This document shows positions 12,701 through 23,444 of a stretch of DNA of 64,000 bases, piece after piece. Source of the stretch: Camarhynchus parvulus (Eukaryota > Chordata > Aves > Passeriformes > Thraupidae); NCBI RefSeq assembly GCF_901933205.1, contig NC_044576.1:11875024-11939023 (forward strand), written 5' to 3'. Each line of letters opens with the position of its first letter. Position 1 is the first letter of the stretch. The position numbers and the translations under genes were made by a program. The notes under the pieces are model-generated. The model saw nothing but the letters and a program-made list of their open reading frames with translations, had not been told where the DNA came from and did not search any database.

Positions 12701-13250
12701 TTAGTCATAATTTTCCAAATTAGTTTTCCCAGGTTAAAAAACAAAACAACTACTTTTAGTTTTTTTCCCTGCATAAAAAGAAAGAAAACCTTCTCAAACT
12801 TGTATTTCACATTATTTCAAAAAAAAACCCCATAATTGAAGTACTCTGTTTCTCAGCTGCAGAAAGCCATGAATTTGCAATTTCCTTATTTTGAGATGGA
12901 AGGGAAAGGTCCAGGTTGTTGTGATACCCTATGCATTTAAGGTTTAATAGCAGCCGCTTGCAGAATCATGATCTCCAATTTAGAACAACAACAAAATCCT
13001 TTTCTTCTCCCAAGTTGTTCTCCAAATATCTAATTACTGAAAGAGTCACTTTTCCAATCCTGTTCTCTTCTTAAGGCCACATCTAAGATGGGTCCAGTGC
13101 ACCTAAAAAGACGGACATGAGTAGGCCAAGATTACTGTAGTCCATGTCTCTGCTCTCTTGTCACAGCCCTGGAAACCCTAAAGCCCCTGGGGCTGTGCTG
13201 CATCCTACCTCCCTCCCAGCCTCCCACCCCAGATTTAAGGGGCTGCACAG
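9799..13250. other. Non-coding stretch with C-rich patches, no gene recognised
   Basis: A T15 run lies at 10109-10123, with no retroposon body recognised beside it. C-rich patches at about 10400-10760 and 12240-12420 are open in several frames but resemble no protein. The second has a minus-strand donor-like CCAG/GTGAGG junction near 12284 with an acceptor-like sequence near 12370. It could be a short non-coding exon, but such pairs recur by chance. The sequence at about 11180-11230 faintly recalls an L2 3' end and was not called. Confidence 0.55.
13211..13230 (-). other. Minus-strand G-quadruplex motif (C-rich on plus)
   Basis: Plus-strand C tracts at 13211-13213, 13215-13217, 13223-13225 and 13227-13230 are separated by 1, 5 and 1 bases. 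The minus strand therefore satisfies the canonical quadruplex pattern, and the plus strand could form an i-motif. It sits in a short GC-rich segment with no recognised gene. Confidence 0.45.
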
Positions 13251-13817
13251 GAGTCAGTAGAATAGATCAGGGGTTTAAGCAGGAACAGGGAAATAGGACT
13301 AGGAGGACAGGCATTTTAGCATATCTTTGTGAAGCTATAATCTGATGGAGGTGGCTTTGGCCCAAGCTGAAATAAGAAAATTTGGTGTGGCTATCCTCTG
13401 CAAGGCAGTCCAGGTAGCTCCTTCTCCAGTGCCTGCTCCAGGCCAACAGCACCCAGCCAGCTACAGTCAGAGTCAGCCTGGGGCTGAAGGGCCCAAACCA
13501 ACCGAGGTTTGCAATTGCTAACATTTCACAAGTGACGGTGGCAGTCACGGCTCCTCCCTGGCCCAGCGGGCAGCAGCACATTAGACTGCATCTGTTTGTA
13601 GCAGAGGACTGAGCTGCCAACTCACAGGCATAGGATAACAAGCACTATTAATCTTGGCTTAAACAGAACCATTGTTCTGGAGATTGGACATCTCTTGTAA
13701 AATCCCATTATTAGAGACCATTTGCCATCTATTTCCGTAGAAACTTTTTTAGTGTGCTTTGTTCTATTTTAGAAAAAAATTCCCCCTTCCCTTTTCCTTA
13801 AGTCCTATTGTACTTAC

Positions 13818-13984
13818 AGAGCCTTAAACAATAATCCACTCAAGCACAACCATGGAAGTGGCTTGAAGGAACAAAAGCAGCTTCTGGCATAGCCAGTGCA
13901 TCTGACTCTCCCTGCATACAGCTGCCTGTACAGCCTCCGCAGATTTGCAGAGCACCAGCAGCTACCGATTTCCCTCTGCTCCTC
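13818..13984 (-). other. Candidate exon with good splice sites (unassigned)
   Basis: On the minus strand a 167-base segment begins after ...CCAACACACAG (AG at 13986-13985, preceded by a T-rich tract) and ends at GTAAGTAC (GT at 13817-13816), a strong donor. One frame is open throughout and a second is open for about 46 codons before a stop. I do not recognise either translation; the fully open one is Cys/Arg-rich, with no domain. It may be an exon of a non-coding RNA, an untranslated exon, an alternative exon of a surrounding gene or a chance pairing. No partner exon was identified. Length and internal base composition are typical of vertebrate internal exons. Confidence 0.2.
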
Positions 13985-16190
13985 CTGTGTGTTGGATACA
14001 AAATAAACAGTAAACATGAGAAGTCTGCTCAAATTATACTTGCAGCATCAGCTAAGGGTGCAGGTGAGTCACAAGCAAGTTCTGCAGCCTATCTCGCTGA
14101 AGGAATAGGGAGAAGACTGACCTTAAAAGAAAGCAGTAGGCATGAGTAAGACAAATTTTAAAAAAATCTAACTCCAGGGAGACAAGGCAGTGGAAGCAAA
14201 GTGTCTCAGGCTCTGTTAAAGAAGATTATTGCCACATCTAGCAGTTAGTACCCACCCAAGTAGAGTGCCATCAACCTAATTCTCAAACGAGACTAGCAGA
14301 ACAGCGAGACAGGATTAGACATGCTTGTTTTTAACCATTCTTTGCTCTCTCTGGTGTATTACTATAAGCACAGCATTGGCATCAAAATTACTACCCTTCA
14401 AAATGTGCAGAGCACATTTTTTAATTTTACATGTAGCAGTTATGTCATCTGGGGTTATTTATTTTTTTATATAAAGTGGTATAACATATTTAATCTGTTT
14501 TGAGAAAAGAACAAATTGATTTAGTGAGCAGTTCAAGGCTCTCCCTGGAGACACTCAGCCACACTCAGAAATCTGGATATAAGTTGAGACTTCGCTAAAG
14601 TAATTTTAATTGTAGGTCACAAGAAATGTCAAGATACAAACCACCAAGGAATACTAAAAAATAAGCCATCATCTCTGAGAGTAACAAATGTCTTATATTT
14701 GGCAGTAGAATAATTTCTAAATCTTTACAGCATTACTACTTAAGGACAATAGCAGAGCAAAGAGCTTACAACTACAAACAACATGTGTGCATTATTTTTG
14801 CTGGGTGGGGACAGAACCCAAAAGCTGCATGAAGCAAAAAAATACTGGAGTGAAGGAAACTTACACCACCACCAATAAAAATATAGTGGTTTATCTTTTT
14901 CACATTGTTTCACTACATCTTGTTTCACTAATCTTCTGTTAATAAACAAGTTTTGGTCTGAAAATGTTCCTCCCTAGGCAGTATGGAACAGAGTTGTGTA
15001 TAAAGCAACATGTATGTGCAAAAACAGAGCACCAAATTGAAGAAAGCTAGTTTTTAAGAAAACTAAAAACAAAAAAACAGAAACCTCTTTGTAGCCTTAG
15101 ACCACTTCTAGAGCTTTGTGCCTAGGTTTTACAAGGAAAAACTCTTCATTTTTTTCTTAGCTAAAAAGTACTTCTTAAACAGGTGTTTTCCTGTAGAAGT
15201 TACACCCCAACTTCTGCATTTTTGAGCTGGATCACCTATTTACTAAAACCTTTATAGAACTTAGCTGAAATCCCCCACATTTTCCTCTGCCCACTTACCT
15301 CAAACAACAGTGATAAGACAGCTCTAACCTTAACAGATCAAAGTGAAAACCCCTCCAGTTTAACCTTCTTAAAACAGAGGAGGTTAAAATTAAGTGCATT
15401 TTCAACACCAAAGAACAATATCTGAGAGCTCTTACTAAAGTATCTAAAGAAAACATATATAAACCATTTCATTCTCCCACATTCTCCAATGTGAAAGTTA
15501 AAAGGTGAGCAATGTAAAATCAGGAGGTTTTTTTACCATCTTTGCCTAATAACCTCTTAAACTTGATCAACATACACATTCCCTTTCCTGCCCTTCCTTG
15601 CACTCATGGGAGTGGAGATGAGAAGACTATTTTAGTTAAATCATAATGAACTCACCAGTGAATAGCAATTTGAACAGAAAGCAGTTCAAGTGATGTGAAC
15701 ACCCATATTAAAGGGAAACAAGCTCATGTATGTGGAAGGAAAAAAAAAAGTAATTTAACATCCTATATTGCTGCCAGTCAACTCAATTATGAACATCTGT
15801 TTTGTTGGGTCTAGCCACTGCCCCTAGCAGGTGTGCCAAGACTTATGGGTGAAATTCCATTTCTCTAAATGCAAAGGTAGGCATTTCACAGAAGTTTAAA
15901 TCTATCCTCTGCTGAGTCCATTTTCTTGAGTGCGTTCACATCAGCTCACTGAATACCCTAACCACCCTCTTCTGTAACACTGAACACCATGTATATTCAA
16001 CCCCATGTCTGCACAGGGTGCAATTGCCTGCTTTGCCTGCCTGAGTGGTGCTGTCATGGCAGGGAAGTGAAGGGCAGGAAAGTTGCAACACTATTACCCA
16101 AATAAGATGCAGGCAAACACAATTTTAGACATCCAAGCCTTTAATGCAAATTAATGTCATAGCAATAAAAGCTCCAAAAGGAATAATTGC
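13985..16190. other. Non-coding AT-rich stretch with a hairpin
   Basis: No coding segment recognised. A possible stem-loop at 15359-15388 pairs TTTAACCT with AGGTTAAA across a 14-base loop, and G-T wobbles would extend the stem inward. An excellent plus-strand donor (GGGTGCAG then GTGAGTCA, near 14063) has only an 18-base exon between it and the nearest acceptor. At 16144-16151 an octamer ATGCAAAT runs into TTAATG, a POU/homeodomain-like composite. Function of these words is untested. Confidence 0.55.
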
Positions 16191-17226
16191 ACAGATGTCT
16201 CAGAGGAAGAGTCGTATCTTGTGATTTAATAGCTAGAAGCAGTTTTCCCCCATCTTCTCTTCAGGTCATTTGGTTTCAACAGATAGTGCTCCTTGCTGTC
16301 TACCACACAAGCTATTACACAAGTACTCTCAAACTGGTAGCCCTGGATCCTGGTTTTCTGGTCCCCTGGAGGGCTGCAGGAGCCTTCCCTGATGCCAAGC
16401 CCTGCCAGGCTGCCCATGTTAAAACTCGAGGTCATCCACAACATCAGAGAGGCAGCATTACACAACTCATGCTCTGCATGGACATCTGAGCTGGGAAGAC
16501 AGTAATTTCAAAGCAAGATGCAGTTTGCCTCAAGATCTTCCAAGTTTTACTGCAGGCTGTTCTTAAAATCTTCCACTGATAGCATTTGTAAAACTAGAAT
16601 TAATTTTCTGTGACATTGAAAGAGGGAGGGAGAGACCCCAAACAAAATCCCAGTCCTGCCTCACTGACTTCACTCCTTATATCTGCACAAATATCCACTT
16701 GTTTCCGTGCTGTCCTTGAAAGCCCTTTCTCTGCAGCACACCAAAAGCTTTTAACCCCTACTGAAGCCACTGTCATCCAGCCCCAGCTCCACACAGGTTC
16801 TGCTGTGCCAAAGCCACTGCTCTGTAAGAGGGGAGCCCTGGGAAATCTTGCCCAGCCACTGGGGCCATTCTGTGTGTCCCTGCAGCAGAGAGGAGGTGGC
16901 TGCAGCCCGCTGGCCAGGGGCTCGCACCACACCTCTGCTTCACACGGGCACAGGGTGCTAGCCAAGGAAAGGGTATTTTGTACAAGAAAGGGGACTGAGC
17001 TTCAACAACTGAGGCAAACAGTGCCTTCTGGCAGCTCCTCTCCGGGGGTGGGATGGACATCCGAGCAAGGGTGAATTAGAGGGAGAACAGCTGTTGGTTC
17101 AGTGAATGAGTCACAGGACTCAGCTATTAATTCTTCCTCTCAAGAGAATATGCCCCCATACCAGCCCACCCACCATCCTATAAAACAAACAAATACATAA
17201 TGGAGGTCAGGGACGGGGAGCTCAGT

Positions 17227-17257
17227 AAGAGGAAAGGGAAAAAAAAAGAGGAAAAAA
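17227..17257 (+). repeat. 31-base homopurine tract
   Basis: Every base from 17227 to 17257 is A or G on the plus strand, including an A9 run. Such tracts can adopt triplex (H-DNA) structures or arise from A-rich slippage. No adjacent retroposon body is visible. Confidence 0.6.
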
Positions 17258-17324
17258 TAGCCAAGCGTTTAATATTTACATAAGAATGAAATGTTTCATT
17301 AATTACGTATAGAATCAATTTGCA

Positions 17325-17425
17325 GCTATTTTCCTTAAATTTCTCAGTCAAACCCACAGATTTGAAGCACTTTGAACTGTGCTGCACCAGTAATTGTGGA
17401 TGAATATTTTAGATCAGTCTTGAAT
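17325..17425 (+). repeat. Possible MIR-family remnant
   Basis: GAAGCACTTTGAAC (17364-17377) followed by a TGTGCTGCACCAGTAATTG-like string and GATGAATATT resembles the MIR 3' section 'aaagcgcttagcacagtgcctggcacatagtaagcgctcaataaatgtt'. Order and spacing agree, but identity is low and the 5' half is not recognisable. It could be an L2-class tail or chance. Confidence 0.25.
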
Positions 17426-17808
17426 CACTGTAGAGAACACAGCAAATGAACTAATAAGCTATTCATGTGTGGACTGCTAATGTATTTTCTTTCTTTGCTA
17501 GACAGATGGAATACAGTCTAAAATCAGTTGAATTGGCTACCGGTAATCTTCAGAAAGGCTTAGAAAAATCTTTAGTTCTACTGTTTTATTAAAAATACCA
17601 CTCAATAGCCTGCATTCATTAGAAAGGAGCTGGCAATATGCAGAAAATCCCAAACAAGTTTTAAAGATAGGAAGGAAGAGTCAGACATTTCATGTGACTG
17701 TAGCCAGCTTCAGAGAGTGACAATGAACAGTGCATTGTCAAATGTTTTTAAAGGACTACTGCAAAGCTGGACACCCCTGCCATCTATTTGATATTTATCC
17801 CAATACAA

Positions 17809-17818
17809 CCATTTATGG
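17809..17818. promoter_or_regulatory. Consensus CArG box
   Basis: CCATTTATGG exactly fits CC(A/T)6GG, the serum response factor site. It is isolated: no second CArG or ETS partner was noticed nearby. Functional weight is low without conservation. Confidence 0.25.
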
Positions 17819-20800
17819 GCAGTCATTTTAAATCACATATAGCAATCTATCAGTTCTATGATCTGACAGATGTGTTCTAGTTTACAGAAGCATCTGTTGA
17901 GTCATCAGGACATCAGAATAGTTAATTGCACTTTGGGGATGCTTTCAGAGATTAAAAGTTGCCTTACTTCAAGCAAATTTTAAGTGTCCTTATAGATTAA
18001 ACTCCTTTTTCATGTACAAAATTAACATATGTACCCACACTCCAGAGAAACTAATGCATGAAATGTAAAGAATAACTTCCCTCAGGGATCATCTATTTTC
18101 TTCCGCCTCCTGTGCATTGCCTCACACTGTGCTCAGCAATATGGAACAGAAAACAAAAATACAACTTTAATCATGCATGATTCTGAAATATAAACTAAGA
18201 CATGGCCTACACTGTCTGGGCAAAGACTACAGAAGAAGCTGCTTTGGGTCAAGAACTTTTACAAATTGTCTAACAGATAAAAACTGGGAGATGATGCCTG
18301 TTTCTTTTTTTGGTAAAATGTGTATAATTATATTTCAGAAGGTTTTATTACTGTTTATTTTAAAAGGAACATTGTACAGGCTGTACCTTTCACCACTACA
18401 AGAGCATGTGACAAGCCAGGAGAACCACCCACAAAATTAAATATGGACAGATAGACATTGAGCCATCCTCCAGCTGAAGCGATAGCAATTGCTTCCTATA
18501 CACAGCTAAGGAATGGAAGCAAGCCAACTCCATTCATACACATAATTGAAAATTTGAATTTAAAAGAGTAATACTTGTGGAAGATTACTATGCATTTTCA
18601 ACATGTGTGAGCAGATGAGATCCTCCCCATGCTTCCAGTCTTGAGTTTCCTTGCAACTTCCTGGCCCCCAAAGCAGTAAGAGGATTAAGGAAACTTATTT
18701 CTTAGAAGAAAGATCCATCTTACAAACTCTGATTTAAAACAATTTAGCAGTGCATTTTTCATTTGGTTGGTGTTTCACCAAAAAAACCCCAACAAATCAA
18801 ATGAGTCAATCAAAAAAGGTATATTTGGCTGTTTCTCAGAGGTGACTGAATCCATTTGGTCTGTAGCTTCCAAACCACAGGGATCCCACGATTAATTCAA
18901 TGAACTATTTGGTTTCACTCAAGAAGTGATCATAAAGCTGAAGTGCAAGTGCATAACCAAGAGCACCATACAAGAACACACACACCAACACTGCATCTGG
19001 GCTTTGCTTCCTATAAATCCTGAAGTGACAGCACACCTCAACCTAAGTGGACTGTTATTCTTTAGTGTGGAGCAAATCAAACTTGAAGTGAGAGTGTAAA
19101 AGTTGAGACAAGCACTGCAGTCATGGCCATGCTTTAGAAAGGTGCCATACTTGTGAAGTTACGGCATATTGCCTTGCTACTAAACCAAACTGAGATTGCT
19201 GTCTCAGTTGCATTAAATTATTAGCTAATTAGCCCTGACTAAGGACAACAGTATGTTGATGCTGGCAAGCTGCAAAAAGAACACTTCAGCAAAGAAGATC
19301 AATAGCATTTTTTGTCTGGCTTACAATAAGAAAACTGCTGGCCTAGGTTATGAGCTTAAGCCATTTTTCATTTGGCAGACAAGACAGTACTAGTGACAGA
19401 TCAATACAGTAACTTTATGATAGGCTGCTGCTCCTGCAGATGGCAGGACCATAAACAGGCATCATTTTTAAAGCCTGAAGCAATCCATTACTTGACAGAA
19501 ACCACCTGACCTTTTATAATATTTACAGTTTTCTACTGAAAAAGGAAAATCAGAGAACAAAACAAGGGGAAATCAGCACAATTAGCTGTCCTGCAAGACA
19601 GAAGAGAATATTGCTTTTTTGAAAGTCAGTATTTAAATTAACAAGCTTTATGCTATTTGGGAGATCACATTAAAGTCACAAGGTTGGCACCAAGGAACTA
19701 CTCATCCCTTCAAAGAGAAAATGTTATTGCGGACCACATCTTATATGATGCAATTTCCTTATCTCCTGGTAATGTGGGATAACAAAATAAGTTATTTATT
19801 AATCTTTAAGGAAAAAAACCCAAACCAATCAACCACTTTATTGTGTTCTTAAAACATTAAACCAGTTCCTTTTAATACCTAAATTACTAGGCATTTGAGA
19901 GAATTCAGTTACAAATGGGCAGTTATTTTTCCCATATAGCAGTATACACACTGTAGCATTCGCACATACAGCTTCTTATTCTGCACCAGTATTGGGATTG
20001 CTGGGAATGACTATAGTGTCCCACTAGGTTAACAAAGGCAAAGCAAAACAAGAGAAAGGTTTTAAAATTCTGGAGTTTTTTTATGGCAAGACTTCTAGCT
20101 GAAGAGAATGTAAAGGACAGCACCTTAATAAATTATTCAGGCCACATCTTCAGATAAGGACCCAGGTGGAGCATCTGGCCCTATACTTATAGTCTTCTCT
20201 TTACAATAAACGTGAAATAACCACAGAATATGGTGAATCAATCATACACCAGCTTGCCTTTGCCTCTCTGTCTGAGGCTGGTTTGTGTCAATTACTACAG
20301 AAATATCTGCTTAAGCAGGAAACTAATTTTACAAAAGCACATTGGGTTCATGGGCTTTCATCAATACTTTTTGGTTGCTGCAAATAAGTAATTAACATTA
20401 ATGTCAACATAAAGGATAGAAGGAGGAGGAAAGTATTAACAAGCACAATATAACAACTGAGCTGGCTGATTCTTCCCCATACAGTACTGCCATGCAACCG
20501 GCTCCTAGTCCGTGCCTGAAAAATGAGTTGTTATTAATTTGGTCGCTAATTTTACTTTGCATGATGTAAGCAAACAGCACTACATTTTCCCCTTAATGAA
20601 TGCCAATTATACACAACATCAGTTTAAAATACAACAGAATAGCACACAAACCAGAAGTCTTTTGACTGGGCTCCACTCAGGCTAAGAATAACTTGGCACA
20701 CACGTACACGATGCTAAATCTGCCAGTGATTTGCTTCGCTCCAAAACTCCCCCCTCCGCATCTTCTACACGATCCTAAATACATGGAGCTGCGTTAAAGC

Positions 20801-21341
20801 AGGAAACCTACGTATTGAACCTATTTTTAAAACAAATTGAATTTCTTTGAACCCAAATGCGAGGGACGGTTTCAGCAGTTTCACGTTTATAATCCCCTGC
20901 GTTTTCAGCAGGCACAAGGGCTCTTCATTCCCAACCATGCGCAGACGCTGCCCGCCGCATCTGCCAGCCCACAGCACTTGGGCTCAGCCCAGAGACTCTG
21001 TCAGCCTTCTGCAAAATCACTGCTGCAAACACACAAAGGAGCAGCCTACAGTACTGATTCGCAGGCCACAAAATATCCTTAGAGATAATGTCCCCAAGAC
21101 TGTGCTAAAAAGACACTAAATAAATACAAAGGCTTGGTTTTTGTCATTTTGTTTTGTGGTTGTGTTTATGGGGGGGTTAAATTTTTTTTAGAGAGTACTA
21201 GGTTTTTGTTTGCAAACTCCCCACTCCCCAACATTCATAAGTAAAACAAAAATTGCAGCACTCCAAAGTAATTACTGATGCCTCTTTTACAGTGCCTCAG
21301 TGATGCTGTGTCAATTTTAAGATAATCCAAAGCATTTTATT

Positions 21342-21355
21342 CATACCATGGTATG
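21342..21355. repeat. 14-bp perfect palindrome
   Basis: CATACCATGGTATG is identical to its own reverse complement. It contains CCATGG at the centre. No flanking repeat or element boundary accompanies it, so it is recorded only as a structural feature. Confidence 0.5.
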
Positions 21356-21453
21356 TGGATGCAGGTAGTGACCTCACACTGGCTGTTCCAGAACTCTGGT
21401 TCACCCTCAGCACACCTAGGATGCACATCCCATTTCAGCTGACTGCCACCTCT

Positions 21454-21476
21454 GGGAAGGAGGGAGGGCAATGGGG
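21454..21476 (+). other. Canonical G-quadruplex motif
   Basis: G tracts at 21454-21456, 21462-21464, 21466-21468 and 21473-21476 are separated by 5, 1 and 4 bases, satisfying the G3N1-7 rule. It lies in a modestly GC-rich segment without a recognised gene. The biological role is unknown. Confidence 0.45.
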
Positions 21477-23418
21477 TTTGGCAGAGCTGAGCTGCATGGC
21501 CACTAGCTAAAAGCAGTGTTAAGGGGGGATTATACAACCTGGCATGGGGCTGCTCACAGACAGAGTTCAAAGGGAGGCAAGGGCTGTGCCTGAAGTCAAG
21601 GGGAAGAGAGCCCCCACCATCAAGTGGGGACAAGGCCATGCTCCTCCTGCAACCTTGATTGGTGGTTGCTTTCTTTTTGGTCCACTGACTCCTCTAAGAA
21701 TATGCCCATACTTCCCACTAATGCTTTCTTTCTTTTTTCCCTAAATCCTATTGCATCTGAGATCCATTACTCTAAGTCCTTTTCAGTAAGGTCCTTACAA
21801 CGAGAACTTTATTTCTCTTGTTTTCCCTCTGTCACTGCTAAGATGCAAACTAAAGCCTTACATCCAGACTACTCCCTGCAGATTCCTGTTCTGTCTCTTC
21901 TTCTATCAAATTCCCTGGACTTTTTGTACTGAATTTTAGTCAATAAGAACATTAACTCCCCTTATTCCTATTTTACTATTAAAATAACACGGTTCTTGTC
22001 TGAAGATAAGACCATGTAAACAGCTTTATAGACTTTAACATAAGCATCAATGAAACCTCATTGAGGACCTTAGCAATTTCTTGTTGGAGAAAGAGTGTAT
22101 AAGTCACAAATCCACAGATACAAATGACCATGCAGCAACTCTGCTACTGTTCATGAGGTTAATTAAGTTGTAGAGAAAGAAAACCAGGCTTCCAACATCA
22201 TACCAAACTTCCTTGTCATTATAGTTCCAGACTTCATATTAGCTACAAAAACCACAAACACCTCATTATCTCTTTTTCTTTCCTAGAAAAATCTACCTTG
22301 AAAAGTTATGTCTTAACACTTGCTTCACATCCATTCAAAAAAACCTCAAAAACCCAAAAGCACCCCAAGAAAACCTCTTTGTGTTTTGGAGATTGCATTC
22401 ATGTGAGAGTTATTCAATATTTGCTACTGTAATAAAAGCATAAACTATTAGTTGGATAGTAGAGCACTTATGAAAGACATCACCTCTTTGTTATGTACAG
22501 TCCCACAATCATATTTACCTCCATGATGGTGACCACAAGGCAAGCTCACAATGCATATAACAACCCAAATCAGGAAACTCCAGCTAGTGCATTCACATTG
22601 CACATTGTCTGCACCACCATCCACCAGAGCCAATCCTTTCGAGCGTAATAAAGTGAAGGTATTATAATTAGAGAGTTCATAATGCCATTTAATCAAGTGT
22701 GGAGCTGGAGCACAGTGGGTTGTATACCAAAGACAAAACCACATGAAGCAGTACAATGCTGAGTGCAAGAAAGGGCACACATATTCTTCAGGGAAAATAA
22801 CAAGTTACTACAAAGCCCTGTTTATTTTCAAGTACTCAGTCTAGAATTTGCATACTAGGTAATTTTGCACCATGAAAATAAGTTATTTCATAAACTGAAA
22901 ATGAAGTGAGACCACAAAAATGTCTTTTGATTCTTACAGACAGAAAACCCCAGATTCAAGTTCTTAATTTGTGAATTAATTCTTTGTAGTTTTACTGGAA
23001 GAATTAATTGTGTTTCAACAATATTATAATTATTTTTTTTACTACAGGTTATTATTTACAAAGTGCTTTATAATAACTAACCAGTTTCTGTGACACCTGT
23101 AGCAGTCTCCATGTAGTGAGGCTGAGACAGTTGTATCCTGAGCTATCAACAGAAGAACAGCAAGGGCCAAGTGAAATCAGGAACAAACAGAAGACTTTTC
23201 CATAATCAGCCCATTTTTCTAGGAGTCACATGCTTAGCACAATCAAGATAATGATGCAAATGCTCTTTCCTGTACCTCAAAACTGGACTGGGAATTACTC
23301 TGATTCTCTCCCATGAAACGAAGTATGTTTAAAAAAAAAATAGTCAGAACTCAGGAATGCCCCTTTGCAAATGGGAAGGATCAGACACTGACTTAAATGT
23401 TTTAGATTAGGCTCCTGA

Positions 23419-23444
23419 CAGATCTGAAAGATCTTGCAGATCTG
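23419..23444. repeat. Triple 9-bp-periodic AGATCT palindrome array
   Basis: Three 8-base palindromes, CAGATCTG (23419-23426), AAGATCTT (23428-23435) and CAGATCTG (23437-23444), are spaced exactly 9 bases apart. The whole 26-base segment is a near-perfect palindrome with only one mismatched base pair. Such regular spacing is unusual in otherwise random-looking sequence. It could be a clustered protein site or a slippage product. Confidence 0.5.

Larger units (their letters stand above)
16191..20460. other. Non-coding stretch, no gene recognised
   Basis: 16.3-17.05 kb is moderately GC-rich and has overlapping open frames of 60-154 codons on both strands, none resembling a protein family. A pure purine run covers 17227-17257. 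A short hairpin, TTGGTG-TTT-CACCAA, sits at 18767-18781. About 19190-19260 contains TTAGCTAATTAG-type homeodomain words in a stretch whose composition resembles conserved non-coding DNA, but conservation cannot be tested here. Confidence 0.55.
20461..23400. other. Non-coding stretch, no gene recognised
   Basis: 20.46-20.65 kb has a homeodomain-rich composition (TTAATGAATG, GCTAATTTTA) like that of conserved non-coding elements. A 14-base perfect palindrome, CATACCATGGTATG, lies at 21342-21355. Octamer words occur at 22846-22853 (reverse) and 23254-23261. A 110-codon minus frame (22448-22780) contains a hydrophobic stretch and ends near a donor-like GGAG/GTAAAT junction, but resembles nothing known and is within chance expectation. 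An A10 run lies at 23331-23340. Confidence 0.55.

Noticed and set aside
22448..22780. 110-codon minus frame with a hydrophobic segment
   Set aside because: AT-rich codon content, no signal peptide or topology pattern, and the donor-like site lies within the frame without a good acceptor.
23035..23075. Reverse MIR or other SINE tail around AAAGTGCTTTATAATAAC
   Set aside because: Only about 25 bases resemble the consensus; too short to assign.
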